Assembly: GCF_029633865.1 (NCBI RefSeq)
Contig: NC_079211.1
Span: forward strand, 147,778,050 to 147,842,049
Direction: 5' to 3'
Length of the DNA: 64,000 nt
Origin: Lampris incognitus
Taxonomy: Eukaryota; Chordata; Actinopteri; Lampriformes; Lampridae
The notes beneath the pieces are model-generated. The model saw nothing but the letters and a program-made list of their open reading frames with translations. It did no database searches and was not told the origin of the DNA. Positions 27,201 through 33,460 of this stretch are shown here, piece by piece. Both the position numbers and the translations under genes were made by a program. Numbering within the stretch: the stretch's first letter is position 1; each line of letters starts with the position of its first letter.

Positions 27201-30085
27201 CATGCATTACTTGGCAACAACAATCAGTTCTGCCGAATAATGCGTGCACCCCTTAACACTCAGTAATGACACTTCAAATCAAAGTTTGATAGGACTCAAA
27301 TGGTTTTATCAGCACGCACTTTATTTGATCAACTTTGACAAAGGGAATTTGACACCTCACATTATTTTTTCTGTTTAAAAACTTCATTTTAGTATAACTA
27401 TCTGAAATCTTATGCTTAAAATCCTATGCTTCCGCTTGTGCTGTGGGAAGATGGCAGCACGAATTCACATTTGCAGCAGCCTTACCCAGTACTGGTGTGG
27501 GATGATGGCAGCGTGAACTTAAGTTTGCGGCAGCCTCACCCAGTTCTGTCCATGCAGTGTCTTTGCCCACATCTGCATCTAAGTTTGTTTTGTCTTTGTT
27601 TGATGGCTGGGAGAGCTGGTGCCGGATCCGCTGGGAGAGCTTGTTCTGCTGCGTCCTGTGGGCCCAGGGACCACAGCCCTGGTGTGCCCGAAGAGGAAAC
27701 ACTGAGGGCGGTCTGACAGGATGCGGAAACGGGGCAGGCTAAGCTAACTGCTAGCCCATGCAGACTGGCAGTTGCAACAGTCATCCTGCATTCGTTCACT
27801 TAGACAGTGATTTTTTGTAGTTTGATATATGTGTTCTCGTAATTTTTGGATATGTGTTTTTGTCTTTGTGTTACACTGCTGTGGGCTGGGCGAAACGATG
27901 TTTTGTTTCCTTTCATGTACTTGCATACATGAAATGAAACGACAAAGTGATCCTGATTCCTGAAAAACACATCGACAAAGAACACCGACGAGTTCGCCCT
28001 AAGAAATATTAAGACCTACACAGTTAATTTCTCGCCTCGTGTTGCTGGGAAAGAGGAGACATATACAGACGTATGCAGTGACATAATGACGTGGCTCTCT
28101 GGCCAGCTCTAACCTGTGGAAAAGCAAACTGGTTCTTAGAAGGTGTGCAAGTTGAACCAACTGCGAACCGGCACTAGCGCTAGCCCAGAGCTAGAACTAG
28201 GTTCACATTGGTGGGAAGGGGTTATCTGACCCAAGAGAGGTGGACATTATTGAAGCTTCATTTAACTCTAGGGGGTACTGCATGGCGCCAGCTTTGTCCT
28301 GGATTTAAGGGAGTTTTAAGTAATAGTGAAATATATGCTAACAGTCCATGCTAAAATGTAATACATTATGAGACTGTGCATCCGACATAAAATGTTGTCA
28401 AATCAATATGCAGATTGACTAGACCATACTGAATCGGTCGAAGCTCCATAAGGGATCGGCTGAGGCCCAGGCTAACAATGGCCGCCATTGATGCTGTGCT
28501 TTCATAGGGCAAAGAATCTTATTATGTATATTGCCTTTATTATATTATAAGGCCATTGCTATAATCCATCTAAGATGTTGCTGAAACAGTGTGGAGACCT
28601 TTACATGTTTTCAGCATTCAAATATCCAAAAAGATAAAAAATATTGAATCTTTTGGTTGTAAATTTGAAACTAGCAGAGGTACCCAGCGTTGCCCGGAGA
28701 AAATGTTCTCACCAATACAACCAACATGATCTGATCTTTACGATATAATCGATGATGAAATATAGGATAATTTATGATATGATACATGTGATAAATGAAT
28801 GTCAAATAAACATCATAATTTTCAATCCATTCATCAAGCTTCTTTGCTAATGTGTGTATTAATCGCTCAGTGCTCAAGCGCCGCAGGGTAAACCACATTG
28901 CGTGTCTTACTATTTAGCACTAGGATAGAAAGCTTTTCTGCACTACCAGTTCTGGAGGCAGCTACATACAACTGGCTGTGTGAGAAATATGGAGCAGAAA
29001 GATTTACTCCAATCGTTTTAAAAAGTCTGTGTCGGTTCATAGTAAACATCAACAATCAAATGTTCCCCATTACAGACACTCACGCCCATTACAGCGTGAG
29101 TGTCTGTAATAGAACCCAATTTCCCCTCAGGGATGAATAAAGTATTCTGATTCTGATTCTGATCACCAATTGCAATTTCACAGTCTAAGAATAAATCAAA
29201 ATTTTTACTTGGCTTTTGAACATTTTTGAACTGTGCAATCCTTGGAAAGTGCTGGTTCTAGAGATACCTTTCTTTTTGTTCTACAATGAGTATTTCTGGA
29301 GTTTTAAGTGAACATACAAACATACATTTTCACTTTATCTATGTATAGAAGTCCTTAAGCAACAGTGTGTGAACAATGACCAGAGCATCTTTTAAGCATC
29401 TACTCAGCGCCACTTTCAAAAAACAAGATGTGTGGTGAACTACAGGGCTAACTATGGACTAACTTATCTTTCCTTATCTCCGCCCCCTCTGTTTGATTGA
29501 CAGGTAGAAGCAGGGCACCAATGGTACCTGCAGGTGATCTACATCATTGGTCCAGAGTCTCGGGCCAGCCCCAGGATCCAACGCTCACTGATCCACCAGT
29601 TGAGCAGCCGGTCCAGACGCGACCTGGTCGATCGCAGCGGGCGGCTGATCCTGGATGAGTCACTCATCTACGACAATGAGGGCGACCAGGTAAAGAACGG
29701 TACCAACATGAAGTCGCTCCGCCTGGAGGCGGCGGCCTCAGCCACCTTCAACCCACACATGGGTAGCTCTGTGGGCGGGGGTGTGGCCGCCGTGACCCTG
29801 CTGGTCCTGGTGCTGCTGGCCTCCTGCTTCCTGGTCCGCCGGTGCCGTCGGTCGGGCAAAAAGAAGGGCAAGAAGTCAGTGGGGGCGTATGAGGAGTACC
29901 CGCTCAACACCAAAGTGGAAGTGTGCATGGACAAGTGCCTGGAAAAGAAGTTCAGCAGCAAGAACTGCACAGTGCGGAACATCAACATACTCAACCGCAC
30001 AAAGGTCAGCAGCAAGCCCAAGGTCAAACAGTTTAATCTGGAGGTCAAGCTCCGCAACAACCTCCATGACGGCACTGAGGTCTAA
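1477..30085 (+). CDS. fras1: FRAS1 C-terminal part, 19 exons (gene-level entry)
   Basis: This is the 3' part of the gene for the extracellular matrix protein FRAS1, which works with FREM1/FREM2 under embryonic epithelia and, in fish, in the fin fold. Nineteen exons join in frame: 1477-1821, 3024-3184, 4356-4503, 6365-6570, 7040-7196, 7906-8106, 9768-9955, 10507-10782, 11089-11321, 11809-11969, 15061-15275, 16127-16277, 17130-17237, 18863-19022, 22433-22549, 24598-24764, 25178-25383, 26776-26922, 29504-30085. They encode one partial and three complete Calx-beta repeats, a long cysteine-containing membrane-proximal region, a RSRR furin-type site, a transmembrane helix and a tail ending DGTEV. 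FREM2 has a similar layout, but the neighbouring anxa3 (human order FRAS1-ANXA3) and the TEV terminus favour FRAS1. The CSPG repeats and the N-terminus lie outside the window. All junctions are GT-AG and I see no disabling change. Confidence 0.92.
1822..3023. other. fras1 intron; decayed repeat near its centre
   Basis: Mostly unremarkable AT-rich intron. Around 2480-2690 there is a stretch (GGGAGAAACCTCAGGAAGAG and an ATGCAATAAA-like end) that resembles the 3' part of a common fish interspersed repeat, but I cannot assign a family. Confidence 0.35.
3024..3184 (+). CDS. fras1: fras1 window exon 2: N-half of a Calx-beta repeat
   Basis: The exon encodes about 54 residues between a CAG acceptor and a GTATGA donor. 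It has the Calx-beta hallmark GVDYIPSSKKVEFKPG, the loop and strand before the repeat's midpoint. The split glycine codon at its start completes the codon left open by the previous exon. Confidence 0.9.
3185..4355. other. fras1 intron, nothing recognised
   Basis: AT-rich unique-looking sequence, 1.2 kb. I see no coding stretch, repeat unit or structured element on either strand. Confidence 0.5.
4356..4503 (+). CDS. fras1: fras1 window exon 3: C-half of the same Calx-beta repeat
   Basis: The exon encodes about 49 residues, with the acidic segment IMDDIQNPAIEGPESFVV and the closing strand NVVITDTFQD. It completes the repeat begun in the preceding exon. The donor is GTACGT and one base of a split codon is carried over. 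Confidence 0.9.
4590..6130 (-). mobile_element. L2-like LINE fragment, reverse transcriptase remains
   Basis: Read on the minus strand, several broken frames give a reverse transcriptase with the catalytic box as YADDTQLYVS (about 5640), a downstream segment with TCIDYCNVILAGIPYKLI (about 5240), and the C-terminal block LTFKALHNLSPAYLTDFL through APKLWNSIPRHIR (4763-5065). This order and the YADDTQLY box fit the L2/CR1 group. Stops and frameshifts make it dead. It sits antisense in the fras1 intron between window exons 3 and 4. Confidence 0.8.
6365..6570 (+). CDS. fras1: fras1 window exon 4: N-half of next Calx-beta repeat
   Basis: The exon encodes about 69 residues starting with the canonical first strand MQFEKSAYTVKEKEG, followed by the IPVIRSGDL strand. 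The GVDY loop seen in sister repeats is replaced by a longer charged stretch (MDDFEERRNADESRITF). It ends in a GTAAGT donor with a complete codon. Confidence 0.9.
7040..7196 (+). CDS. fras1: fras1 window exon 5: C-half of that Calx-beta repeat
   Basis: The exon encodes about 52 residues with VNDDSVFEPEEEFQVHLG, the conserved acidic face of the Calx-beta fold, and the closing strand IVTITITNDED. It joins the previous exon in phase 0. Confidence 0.9.
7906..8106 (+). CDS. fras1: fras1 window exon 6: N-half of last Calx-beta repeat
   Basis: The exon encodes about 67 residues: first strand TIEFEQASYQVREPPG, then IKVIRRGDLDR and the loop GVDYNPNSRVLKFTPG. The acceptor is CCCCCAG and the donor GTCAGT. 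Confidence 0.92.
8107..8932. other. fras1 intron, short microsatellites only
   Basis: Holds a short CA run near 8457 and a TA run near 8577-8596. Otherwise no structure seen. Confidence 0.5.
8933..9386 (-). mobile_element. tRNA-derived SINE, family A, copy 1
   Basis: Minus-strand copy, near full length. The head near 9386 has a tRNA-like A box (GGTAGCGTAGCGG), then a B-box region, a body with GGCTGGCGACTCCACATG, and a tail GGGGGAGAAAAA ending in an A run (T run at 8933-8941). It is the same family as nine other copies in this window. Confidence 0.85.
9768..9955 (+). CDS. fras1: fras1 window exon 7: C-half of last Calx-beta repeat
   Basis: The exon encodes about 62 residues. EDREWHESFSLVLGP is the acidic segment and ITTATVTILDQEA the closing strand. 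A short proline- and alanine-rich exit (LPAPPI) marks the end of the Calx-beta block. Confidence 0.92.
10507..10782 (+). CDS. fras1: fras1 window exon 8: first post-Calx-beta segment
   Basis: The exon has exactly 92 codons in phase 0. It opens the FRAS1/FREM2-specific membrane-proximal region and contains the cysteine motif CVTPCDPHYPKY and the strand VHFSWEVATP. No generic domain name applies to this part of the family. Confidence 0.9.
11089..11321 (+). CDS. fras1: fras1 window exon 9
   Basis: The exon encodes about 77 residues of the membrane-proximal region, with FHVRCVAQARDKAGHPG and a cysteine in GSICHTPV. It ends with two bases of an arginine codon that exon 10 completes. Confidence 0.9.
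11809..11969 (+). CDS. fras1: fras1 window exon 10
   Basis: The exon encodes about 54 residues beginning IHISVQIPHQDGMLPLV. The acceptor TAG follows a short CT microsatellite (11771-11806) that doubles as its polypyrimidine tract. Confidence 0.9.
12013..12698. mobile_element. Tc1-type MITE split by a SINE
   Basis: The ends are inverted copies. The left starts GGATATAAAATGTCTACACA and continues to the words GGCAGGTTTTTGTGATTT. The right end is its reverse complement, closing at TATATCCACTG followed by TA. This matches the termini of non-autonomous Tc1/mariner elements with a TA target. A complete SINE sits between the arms. The left tip merges into a CA microsatellite. Confidence 0.75.
12155..12610 (+). 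mobile_element. tRNA-derived SINE, family A, copy 2 (nested)
   Basis: Full-length copy with A box GGTAGCATAGCGG, B box GGTTTGAATCC, the common body and a terminal A run. It lies inside the 12013-12698 inverted-repeat element and so inserted later than that element. Confidence 0.88.
12700..12965. repeat. ACAT tetranucleotide and CA microsatellite
   Basis: Interrupted (ACAT)n, then (CA)n, then ACAT/ACAG/GCAT variants. Open frames rich in H-T-Y-I or M-Y-V-C are artefacts of the repeat. Confidence 0.95.
13022..13212. repeat. AT-rich minisatellite, left part
   Basis: Degenerate repeats of the word AATAGATATTTTATT. The same motif resumes at 14832-14937 on the far side of the transposon, so this was one array before the insertion. 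Confidence 0.8.
13213..14829 (+). mobile_element. Intact Tc1/mariner-superfamily transposon (DD38E type)
   Basis: A 1,617-bp element flanked by TA on both sides. The terminal inverted repeats are identical for 27 bp and begin CACTACCGTTCAAAAGTTTG. It encloses one uninterrupted transposase frame at 13625-14668. Insertion split an AT-rich minisatellite in a fras1 intron. Perfect TIRs, TA duplication and an open frame suggest a young copy. The spacing of its catalytic residues places it with the DD38E branch (called Intruder) rather than classic DD34E Tc1. Confidence 0.92.
13625..14668 (+). CDS. Tc1-superfamily transposase, 347 aa, DDE domain with 38-residue spacing
   Basis: Cut-and-paste transposase. 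Residues 1-110 form a paired-like helix-turn-helix DNA-binding part with a GRPR motif at 59-62. The DDE domain follows: D154 in WTDESKF, the glycine-rich box GGGNVMVWGCF at 189-199, D244 in LQQDNDPKHTS, and E283 in SPDLNPIELLW. That puts 38 residues between the second D and E, against 34 in classic Tc1 elements such as Sleeping Beauty. The extra residues lie in the segment KQAAGILSVMEWP. Length is normal for the superfamily and there is no stop or frameshift. It starts at an ATG in good context, 412 bp inside the left end. Confidence 0.93.
   Translation: MAKKRELSSETRQSILVLRNEGYSMREIAKKLKISYTDVYYSLQRTAQTGSNQSRKRSGRPRCTTEQEDKYIRVSSLRNRRLTGPQLASSLNSTRKTPVSTSTVKRRLRDSGLQGRVAKKKPYLRLTNKRKRLRWAKEHRHWTEEDWKKVLWTDESKFEVFGSQRRTFVRRRTNEKMLEECLTPSVKHGGGNVMVWGCFGAGKVGDLYRVKGILNKEGYHSILQRHAIPSGQRLIGANFILQQDNDPKHTSKLCKNYLEQKQAAGILSVMEWPAQSPDLNPIELLWEQLDRMVRKKCPSNQSNLWELLLEAWGAISPDYLNKLTARMPKVCNAVIAANGGFFDESKV
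14832..14937. repeat. AT-rich minisatellite, right part
   Basis: Continuation of the AATAGATATTTTATT array interrupted by the transposon. Confidence 0.75.
15061..15275 (+). CDS. fras1: fras1 window exon 11
   Basis: The exon encodes 71 residues plus a completed glutamate codon. It contains WTFDAFYDMTELIDVCGG, a strongly conserved-looking block of the FRAS1/FREM2 membrane-proximal region. The 3.1-kb intron before it hosts the intact Tc1-type transposon. Confidence 0.9.
15376..16023 (+). mobile_element. tRNA-derived SINE, family A, copy 3 (split by a MITE)
   Basis: Head GGGGCATCCGGGTAGCATAG, body and 3' end (GGGGTAATTGGCCAGG, then an A run) are all present. The element is broken at 15761 by a 202-bp insert and resumes at about 15963. 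Confidence 0.88.
15761..15962. mobile_element. 202-bp MITE with 8-bp target duplication, nested in a SINE
   Basis: Terminal inverted repeats CAAGGCTCAGC and GCTGAGCCTTG match over 11 bp. It is flanked by AGAGCGGA (15753-15760) and AGAGTGGG (15963-15970), an 8-bp duplication with two later changes. An 8-bp duplication fits the hAT superfamily. No coding capacity. Confidence 0.78.
16127..16277 (+). CDS. fras1: fras1 window exon 12
   Basis: The exon encodes about 50 residues: VRDSAQSFLTVQVPLYVSYI, then a predicted beta-rich stretch ending FYDTVLWRT. It joins exon 11 in phase 0 and carries one base forward. Confidence 0.9.
16278..17129. other. fras1 intron with a short perfect hairpin
   Basis: Mostly unique-looking sequence. 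At about 16971-17000 the word ATGAGGTCTGTG is followed after four bases by its exact reverse complement CACAGACCTCAT. Confidence 0.6.
17130..17237 (+). CDS. fras1: fras1 window exon 13
   Basis: This short exon (36 codons with the completed one) reads SVLSARLQIIRIYIREDGRL and continues to KTHAKFR. The donor GTTCGT is weaker than the others but keeps the frame into exon 14. Confidence 0.87.
17700..18093 (+). mobile_element. tRNA-derived SINE, family A, copy 4 (5'-truncated or rearranged head)
   Basis: Body from GAATCCCCGTGTTGCCTCCG to the A-rich tail at 18082-18093 is clear. The A-box head is missing or scrambled just upstream. Confidence 0.82.
18094..18862. other. fras1 intron, nothing recognised
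   Basis: T-rich and A-rich sequence with no repeat family I can name and no coding pattern. Confidence 0.5.
18863..19022 (+). CDS. fras1: fras1 window exon 14
   Basis: The exon encodes about 53 residues: GQFVPEHHTLPGHKSHL, then GGIEFDLQLLWSAQTFDSP. It ends with AG of an arginine codon that is completed 3.4 kb downstream. Confidence 0.9.
19176..19235. repeat. TA dinucleotide microsatellite
   Basis: About 30 uninterrupted TA units in the intron after fras1 window exon 14. Confidence 0.95.
19385..20170 (-). mobile_element. L1-like LINE, 3' fragment
   Basis: The minus strand encodes the C-terminal end of an L1/Tx1-type ORF2: FKIINRVYWTPSRLRRVGL, then the CCHC-like CWRCLDKDGTLVHTLWSCP and a tail with LADWIQTAFMLGRKL. 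The two pieces are in different frames, so it is inactive and 5' truncated. Confidence 0.75.
20194..20525 (-). mobile_element. SINE, family B, copy 1 (GATC-tail variant)
   Basis: Minus-strand copy. The head GGCGCAGTGGTTAGG lies near 20520, the shared core GTTTGCATGTTCTCCCCG near 20440, and the 3' end is GGGATCAATGAAGTATCTTA. Members of this family differ in tail: some end in GGATGGATGG. Confidence 0.8.
20741..21136 (-). mobile_element. tRNA-derived SINE, family C
   Basis: On the minus strand it opens GGTCCGCGGTGGTGTAGCGG, with a tRNA-like A box, continues to a GGGTTCG-type B box, and ends AAATTGGGAGAAAAAAGGG and an A-rich tail. The body differs from families A and B. Confidence 0.72.
21591..22140. 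mobile_element. Possible non-autonomous DNA element, CpG-rich
   Basis: The ends carry related inverted words (CCTTTCACAGTGCC on the left, GGCCAGAGTGAAAGGGGC on the right). The inside is CpG-rich with GTGTCCACCCGGGTGTCGCG. I cannot define exact ends or a target duplication. Confidence 0.35.
22433..22549 (+). CDS. fras1: fras1 window exon 15
   Basis: The exon encodes about 39 residues with DYSGEYTVFLIPCTV, a recognisable FRAS1/FREM2 family signature. It lies between large repeat-filled introns. The donor GTAGGT is not consensus at +4 but preserves phase. Confidence 0.9.
22882..24220 (+). mobile_element. RTE-like LINE, 5'-truncated, with 13-bp target duplication
   Basis: Reverse transcriptase segments are clear: YGFMPGKSTTDVMFALRML, then VFVDLEKAYDRV and the box MFADDIVICSKS. 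A C-terminal block reads LRWFGHVWRRDAG and RRGRPKRRFMEVV (to 24156). The 3' end is a GTA triplet run (24174-24213). It is flanked by TAAACACTGCGAT at 22869-22881 and 24221-24233. A stop near 23197 and a frame change before 23263 kill it. Tail type and motifs fit the RTE clade. Confidence 0.88.
24368..24505 (-). mobile_element. SINE, family B, copy 2 (3' fragment with target duplication)
   Basis: Only the last 130 bp with the GGATGGATGG tail is present on the minus strand. It is flanked by ATACTGACAT (24358-24367 and 24506-24515), so it inserted as a 5'-truncated copy. Confidence 0.82.
24598..24764 (+). CDS. fras1: fras1 window exon 16
   Basis: The exon encodes about 56 residues: FLVPIAFQQTNRPVPVVYSL, then FQLCNNEKVFMMDP and MAEMDYKGAFSM. 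The acceptor AAG sits 45 bases after a C homopolymer. Confidence 0.9.
25178..25383 (+). CDS. fras1: fras1 window exon 17
   Basis: The exon encodes 68 residues plus the completed glycine. Key segments are GQTLYGRVLWNPDQNLNAAY, KVYLCTGRDGYVPFFDPTG and GCIQPNKHLKHRFLLL, all typical of the FRAS1/FREM2 membrane-proximal region. Confidence 0.92.
25530..25912 (+). mobile_element. SINE, family B, copy 3 (full length)
   Basis: Head GGCGGCACGGAGGTGCAGTG, B-box-like GGGTTCGAGCC, core GTTTGCATGTTCTCCCCG, and a GGAT tail. The target duplication TATTTGAAGAGAG (13 bp) lies at 25517-25529 and 25913-25925. Confidence 0.9.
25926..26775. other. fras1 intron, nothing recognised
   Basis: Unique-looking sequence. 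No repeat family, coding pattern or structured element seen. Confidence 0.5.
26776..26922 (+). CDS. fras1: fras1 window exon 18
   Basis: The exon has exactly 49 codons in phase 0: DRKQPDVCDRYFHDVPFEAS, followed by a region ending FTMKVDALYK. It joins the last exon across a 2.6-kb intron. Confidence 0.92.
26996..28220. mobile_element. Probable DNA transposon remnant with a nested retroposon tail
   Basis: The left edge CCCTTTCCACCAAGGCAG and the inverse of the right edge (CCCTTCCCACCAATGTG) agree at the tip, and both interiors hold related GCTGG/AGCCAG words. The centre (27430-27960) looks like a retroposon 3' part ending GAAACGACAAAGTGATCCTG. The family is not established. Confidence 0.45.
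28670..29165 (+). mobile_element. LINE-like 3' fragment ending in a TTCTGA tail
   Basis: Begins with the word ACCCAGCGTTGCCCGGAG and ends GGGATGAATAAAGTATTCTG with three TCTGAT repeats, an end typical of fish LINE insertions. No coding frame of note. Confidence 0.5.
29504..30085 (+). CDS. fras1: fras1 last exon: furin site, transmembrane helix, PDZ tail
   Basis: The terminal exon has 193 codons and a TAA stop. In order it holds an extracellular strand (WYLQVIYIIGP), the dibasic RSRR site at 29609-29620, a stalk, one hydrophobic helix (AAVTLLVLVLLASCFLV, about 29786-29836), a basic stop-transfer stretch (RRCRRSGKKKGKK) and a cytoplasmic tail of roughly 90 residues ending DGTEV. RSRR fits the proprotein-convertase rule R-X-K/R-R, and processing by furin-like enzymes is known for this family. 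The TEV end is a class I PDZ ligand, and GRIP1 binding is known for FRAS1. Confidence 0.93.
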   Translation, partial: VEAGHQWYLQVIYIIGPESRASPRIQRSLIHQLSSRSRRDLVDRSGRLILDESLIYDNEGDQVKNGTNMKSLRLEAAASATFNPHMGSSVGGGVAAVTLLVLVLLASCFLVRRCRRSGKKKGKKSVGAYEEYPLNTKVEVCMDKCLEKKFSSKNCTVRNINILNRTKVSSKPKVKQFNLEVKLRNNLHDGTEV

Positions 30086-30805
30086 ACATGCTTCATCGTT
30101 CTACTTCCCGCACGATGATGGGAAGAGGAAAAAGGTGCAGCTGGGGGTTTATTGGGGGAGGTAGTATTTTCTAACAGAGTTCGTACTTACTGGAGCGAGA
30201 TGCAGTTAAATGTATTTTTATACCGAGTCTGAAAAAGGGAAGCGTGCGAGTGCAGTCTGGTATGCGGCGCTGAAATCATTTCTCAACTGGGCTACCTCAG
30301 GAATCCACAAACCACCCGACCACCGCCGGACCTTACACGCTCATTATAATCCGGTGTCAAAACTCAGCTGTGTCGGAAATATTCATCAAAGAAAGAAACA
30401 AAAAAAAATAAATAATGCTTTAAGTTAAAATGTCAATTTTAACATCACTGAGAAGACGACTGGTAGCTCAGACACTGGTGATTGTTTGAACAAAAAAAAT
30501 TTTCTGCTGTATTATCGTCGTATCACTGCTACTGTGTCAGTACTGAACGTTGGTGGCCATTGTAGAAGTCCTGCTCCATTCATTTTCATTTGCTCGTAGT
30601 TTCTGATGGCTGAGAAGAAGGGGATGGATTCCTCTTCTTCAGGTTGATTCCTGACGTTCCCAGGAATAGTTTTCAGGCTCTCTGGAGGAGCAACACGCTG
30701 GAAATGGTGCACCAACTCCAGAATGTGTCATGCGTGAGGTTCTTTAAAGCTCCGGCATTGAATCGACTGCAAATCATTATTCAGTGTTGATCCACTGTCT
30801 TCAGT
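30086..30805 (+). other. fras1: fras1 3' UTR, proximal part
   Basis: Non-coding sequence after the stop. A candidate polyadenylation signal AATAAA is at 30407-30412 within an A-rich stretch. A stronger-looking one is further down at 32874. Confidence 0.5.
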
Positions 30806-31260
30806 TCACTTTTTTTCTTTTTGGATTTCCCCCCTTTTTTTCTCCCCAATTGTATCCGGCCAATTACCCCACTCTTCCCAGCCGTCCCGGTCGCTGCTCC
30901 ACCCCCTCTGCCGATCCGGGGAGGGCTGGACACTACCACATGCCTCCTCCCATACATGTGGAGTCGCCAGCCGTTTCTTTTCACCGGACGGTGAGGAGTT
31001 TCGCCAGGGGGGTGTAGCACATGGGAGGATCACGCTGTTCCTCCCAGTTCCCCCTCCCCCCCGAACAGGCGCCCTGGCTGACCAGAGGAGGCGCTAGTGC
31101 AGAGACCAGGACACATACCCACATCCGGCTTCCCACCCACAAACACCGCCAATTGTGTCTGTAGGGACGTCCGACCAAGCCAGGGGTAACACGGAGATTC
31201 GAACCGGCGGTCCCCATGTTGGTAGGCAACAGAATAGACCACCACACTACCCGGACGCCT
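30806..31260 (-). mobile_element. tRNA-derived SINE, family A, copy 5
   Basis: Full-length minus-strand copy, head near 31260 and T run at 30809-30837. Target duplication GTCTTCAGT at 30797-30805 and 31261-31269. Confidence 0.9.
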
Positions 31261-32544
31261 GTCTTCAGTCAATTTGTCTGGGGAGTTGAGCGGTTCTTGC
31301 TAACAAACAACACAACCCATCCATCATGTCCACAAAAGAGGGATTTGTACAATGGCCACGTGTCTACATGACTACTATGAACATATTGAGCACAGACAGG
31401 AAACGGTCACCCGGCGCTGACTGACTAGATAGAGAGTGTAAATAATGACTGATGCCTGTTCAAGTGCAATTAATGCCATAATCTTTAACCCCTCCCTCAT
31501 GCGCAGCTATTTTGTTCGCATTTGGAAAAAGTGTATTTTCAAGCCTTACTTTTTTGATATATACCGCCACAGTGTAAATGATATAAACTGCTTGTTTCGT
31601 GTTCAGGTGATATTAATATTATTATTATTATTATTTTGTTTTTACATCTAGACAGGTGCCAATATTAAGTGCCATGCAGTATTCTCACAAAAATGTCAAA
31701 GCTAAAATCATCCAAAGTAAATTTTTTTTTTTTTTTGCTTTGTTATCCCAAGAGCAAAGAAAACGAGACTACTTGTGATTGTAACACACATCGCTGTGCA
31801 CAATATATATATATATATATATATTTTTTAGAGTGTTGTAGCCGACCGACCGCGTGCACTTTGAGTACGACTCGCGGTTTAGTTTTCCCGGTTGCAGTTC
31901 CTTCACGCGTCACACGACTGAATTCTTTCGCCTTACTGCTCTTCAGCCGATGCTGGGTTCTCCGTCACGTCGGTCCGTGTTTGAACTGATGTTGCGTGTC
32001 CACATGTTGCGCGTGTCCACATGTTGCGTGTGTCCACATGATGTGCATGTCCACCGTCTGCCTTCAGCGTGCCCAGGGACACACAAACCCTGCAGTTTGT
32101 AAAGCTCCGAGCCGTCCAGTATCGGCGTCACGCCTCTATCTCGCTTTTGTTCCATTTGTGTATCCCTGTATGTTAATCTCATATGATGTATCGCTGATGT
32201 CTCCTCTGCTGATGACGCTCATTTTTATTTTATTGCTTTGTGACGACGCCCCCCCCCATCCAGCAGCCCCCTACCCCCCCATCCAGCAGCCCCTCACCAC
32301 ACTGAATGTTCTGCAGAGGGAAAGCTTTTCTTGAATGTGGGACGTCCCTCTCTCTCCCCCCCCTTTCCCCATCTCTCTCTCTCTCTCCCCCTTCCCCCTC
32401 TCCCTCTCTCTCGCTCCACATTGAAATGTGTGCCTATCAAGACAGATGGGATTGATTTGTCGGGGAAAATGGCGTTATATTTTCGGTGCTATCATTTTGT
32501 GAAACAATAATTTCAACGCTGTAGACATGTGTAGACATGATGCT
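31261..32544. other. fras1 downstream or long 3' UTR, no gene
   Basis: Contains an ATT run near 31614-31634, a TA run near 31803-31822, repeated GTCCACATG words near 31999-32042 and C/T-rich stretches near 32340-32415. No coding sequence seen. Confidence 0.45.
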
Positions 32545-32672
32545 CGTGTAGACAGGAGGCCTGTGTAGACAGGAGGCCTGTGTAGACAGGAGGCCTGTGT
32601 AGACAGGAGGCCTGTGTAGACAGGAGGCCCGTGTAGACAGGAGGCCTGTGTAGACAGGAGGCCTGTGTAGAC
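32545..32672. repeat. 17-bp minisatellite
   Basis: About seven near-perfect copies of GTGTAGACAGGAGGCCT, each with an AGGCCT palindrome. Confidence 0.93.
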
Positions 32673-32873
32673 ATGATGTATTTGGTGCCTTTTTTAGTCA
32701 TAAAAAAACCCCTGAATCAATCATGTCGTGTGCAGAATGTTTATTTCTTTGTTTGGTGTGAAAAACGGGATTGTCGGGCGGCTGTGAAACATGGACGTGT
32801 GTGTTGGTGTGTGTCTGTGTGTATAAAGATGGTGGGCTTTACGCCGTACAGTCAGTAGATTGTTTCAAGGTGC

Positions 32874-32879
32874 AATAAA
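32874..32879 (+). terminator. fras1: Candidate distal polyadenylation signal (AATAAA) for fras1
   Basis: AATAAA in GGTGCAATAAAACATTTC, 2.8 kb past the fras1 stop. Long 3' UTRs are known for this gene. No transcript evidence is available here. Confidence 0.35.
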
Positions 32880-32914
32880 ACATTTCTCTTCCACACACAC
32901 ACACACACACACAC

Positions 32915-33320
32915 AGGTGACGGATGAAAGACCTGAATGCTTGACCCCTACAGCGAGGGGGTCCGGGGCATTTGTTATGTTGTGGGGGGGCATATTCCTG
33001 GTATGGTTTGGGTCTACTTGTCCCCTTAGAGGGAAGGGTCACTGCAGATCCTGATGGGAGGGGTCTCTTCCAGGAGGACAATGCCCCCATCCACAGGACA
33101 CGAGGGGTCACTGGATGGTGTAATGAGGATGAAGATGATGTAAATCACATGCTATGGCCTTCACAGTCACCACATCTCAACCCAGTTGAAAACCTATGTT
33201 GATTTTGGACCGAAGTTTGAGGCAACGCTCTCCACCACCATCATCATCAAAACACCAGATGAGGGAATATCTTCTGGAAGAATGGTGTCCATCCCTCCAG
33301 TAGAGTTCAGACTTGTAGAA
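32915..33320 (+). pseudogene. Decayed Tc1/mariner transposase fragment
   Basis: A broken frame gives FQEDNAPIHRTRGV, then WPSQSPHLNPVENL, the second-D and E boxes of a Tc1-type DDE domain. A stop follows at the tryptophan after NPVENL. It is unrelated in sequence to the intact element at 13213. Confidence 0.75.
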
Positions 33321-33324
33321 TCAA

Positions 33325-33460
33325 GTTTCCTTTATTAATCCCCTTGGGGAAATTCACTTACTGCAAATTAACCCATCCTAGCTGTGATCTGTGTAGCTAG
33401 GAGCAGTGGGCTGTCACCGTGCAGCACCCGGGGACCAACTCCAGTTCTCTTGCCATGCCT
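33325..33460 (-). mobile_element. SINE, family B, 3' fragment
   Basis: Minus-strand piece with the GATC-type end (here TTTATTAATCCCCTTGGGGA on the + strand) and the GCTGTGTAGCTAGGAGCAG words shared with the copy at 20194. The head is missing. Confidence 0.7.

Noticed and set aside
32545-32672. Regulatory array of AGGCCT palindromes
   Set aside because: The palindromes come from simple tandem copying of a 17-bp unit. Nothing else suggests a binding-site cluster.
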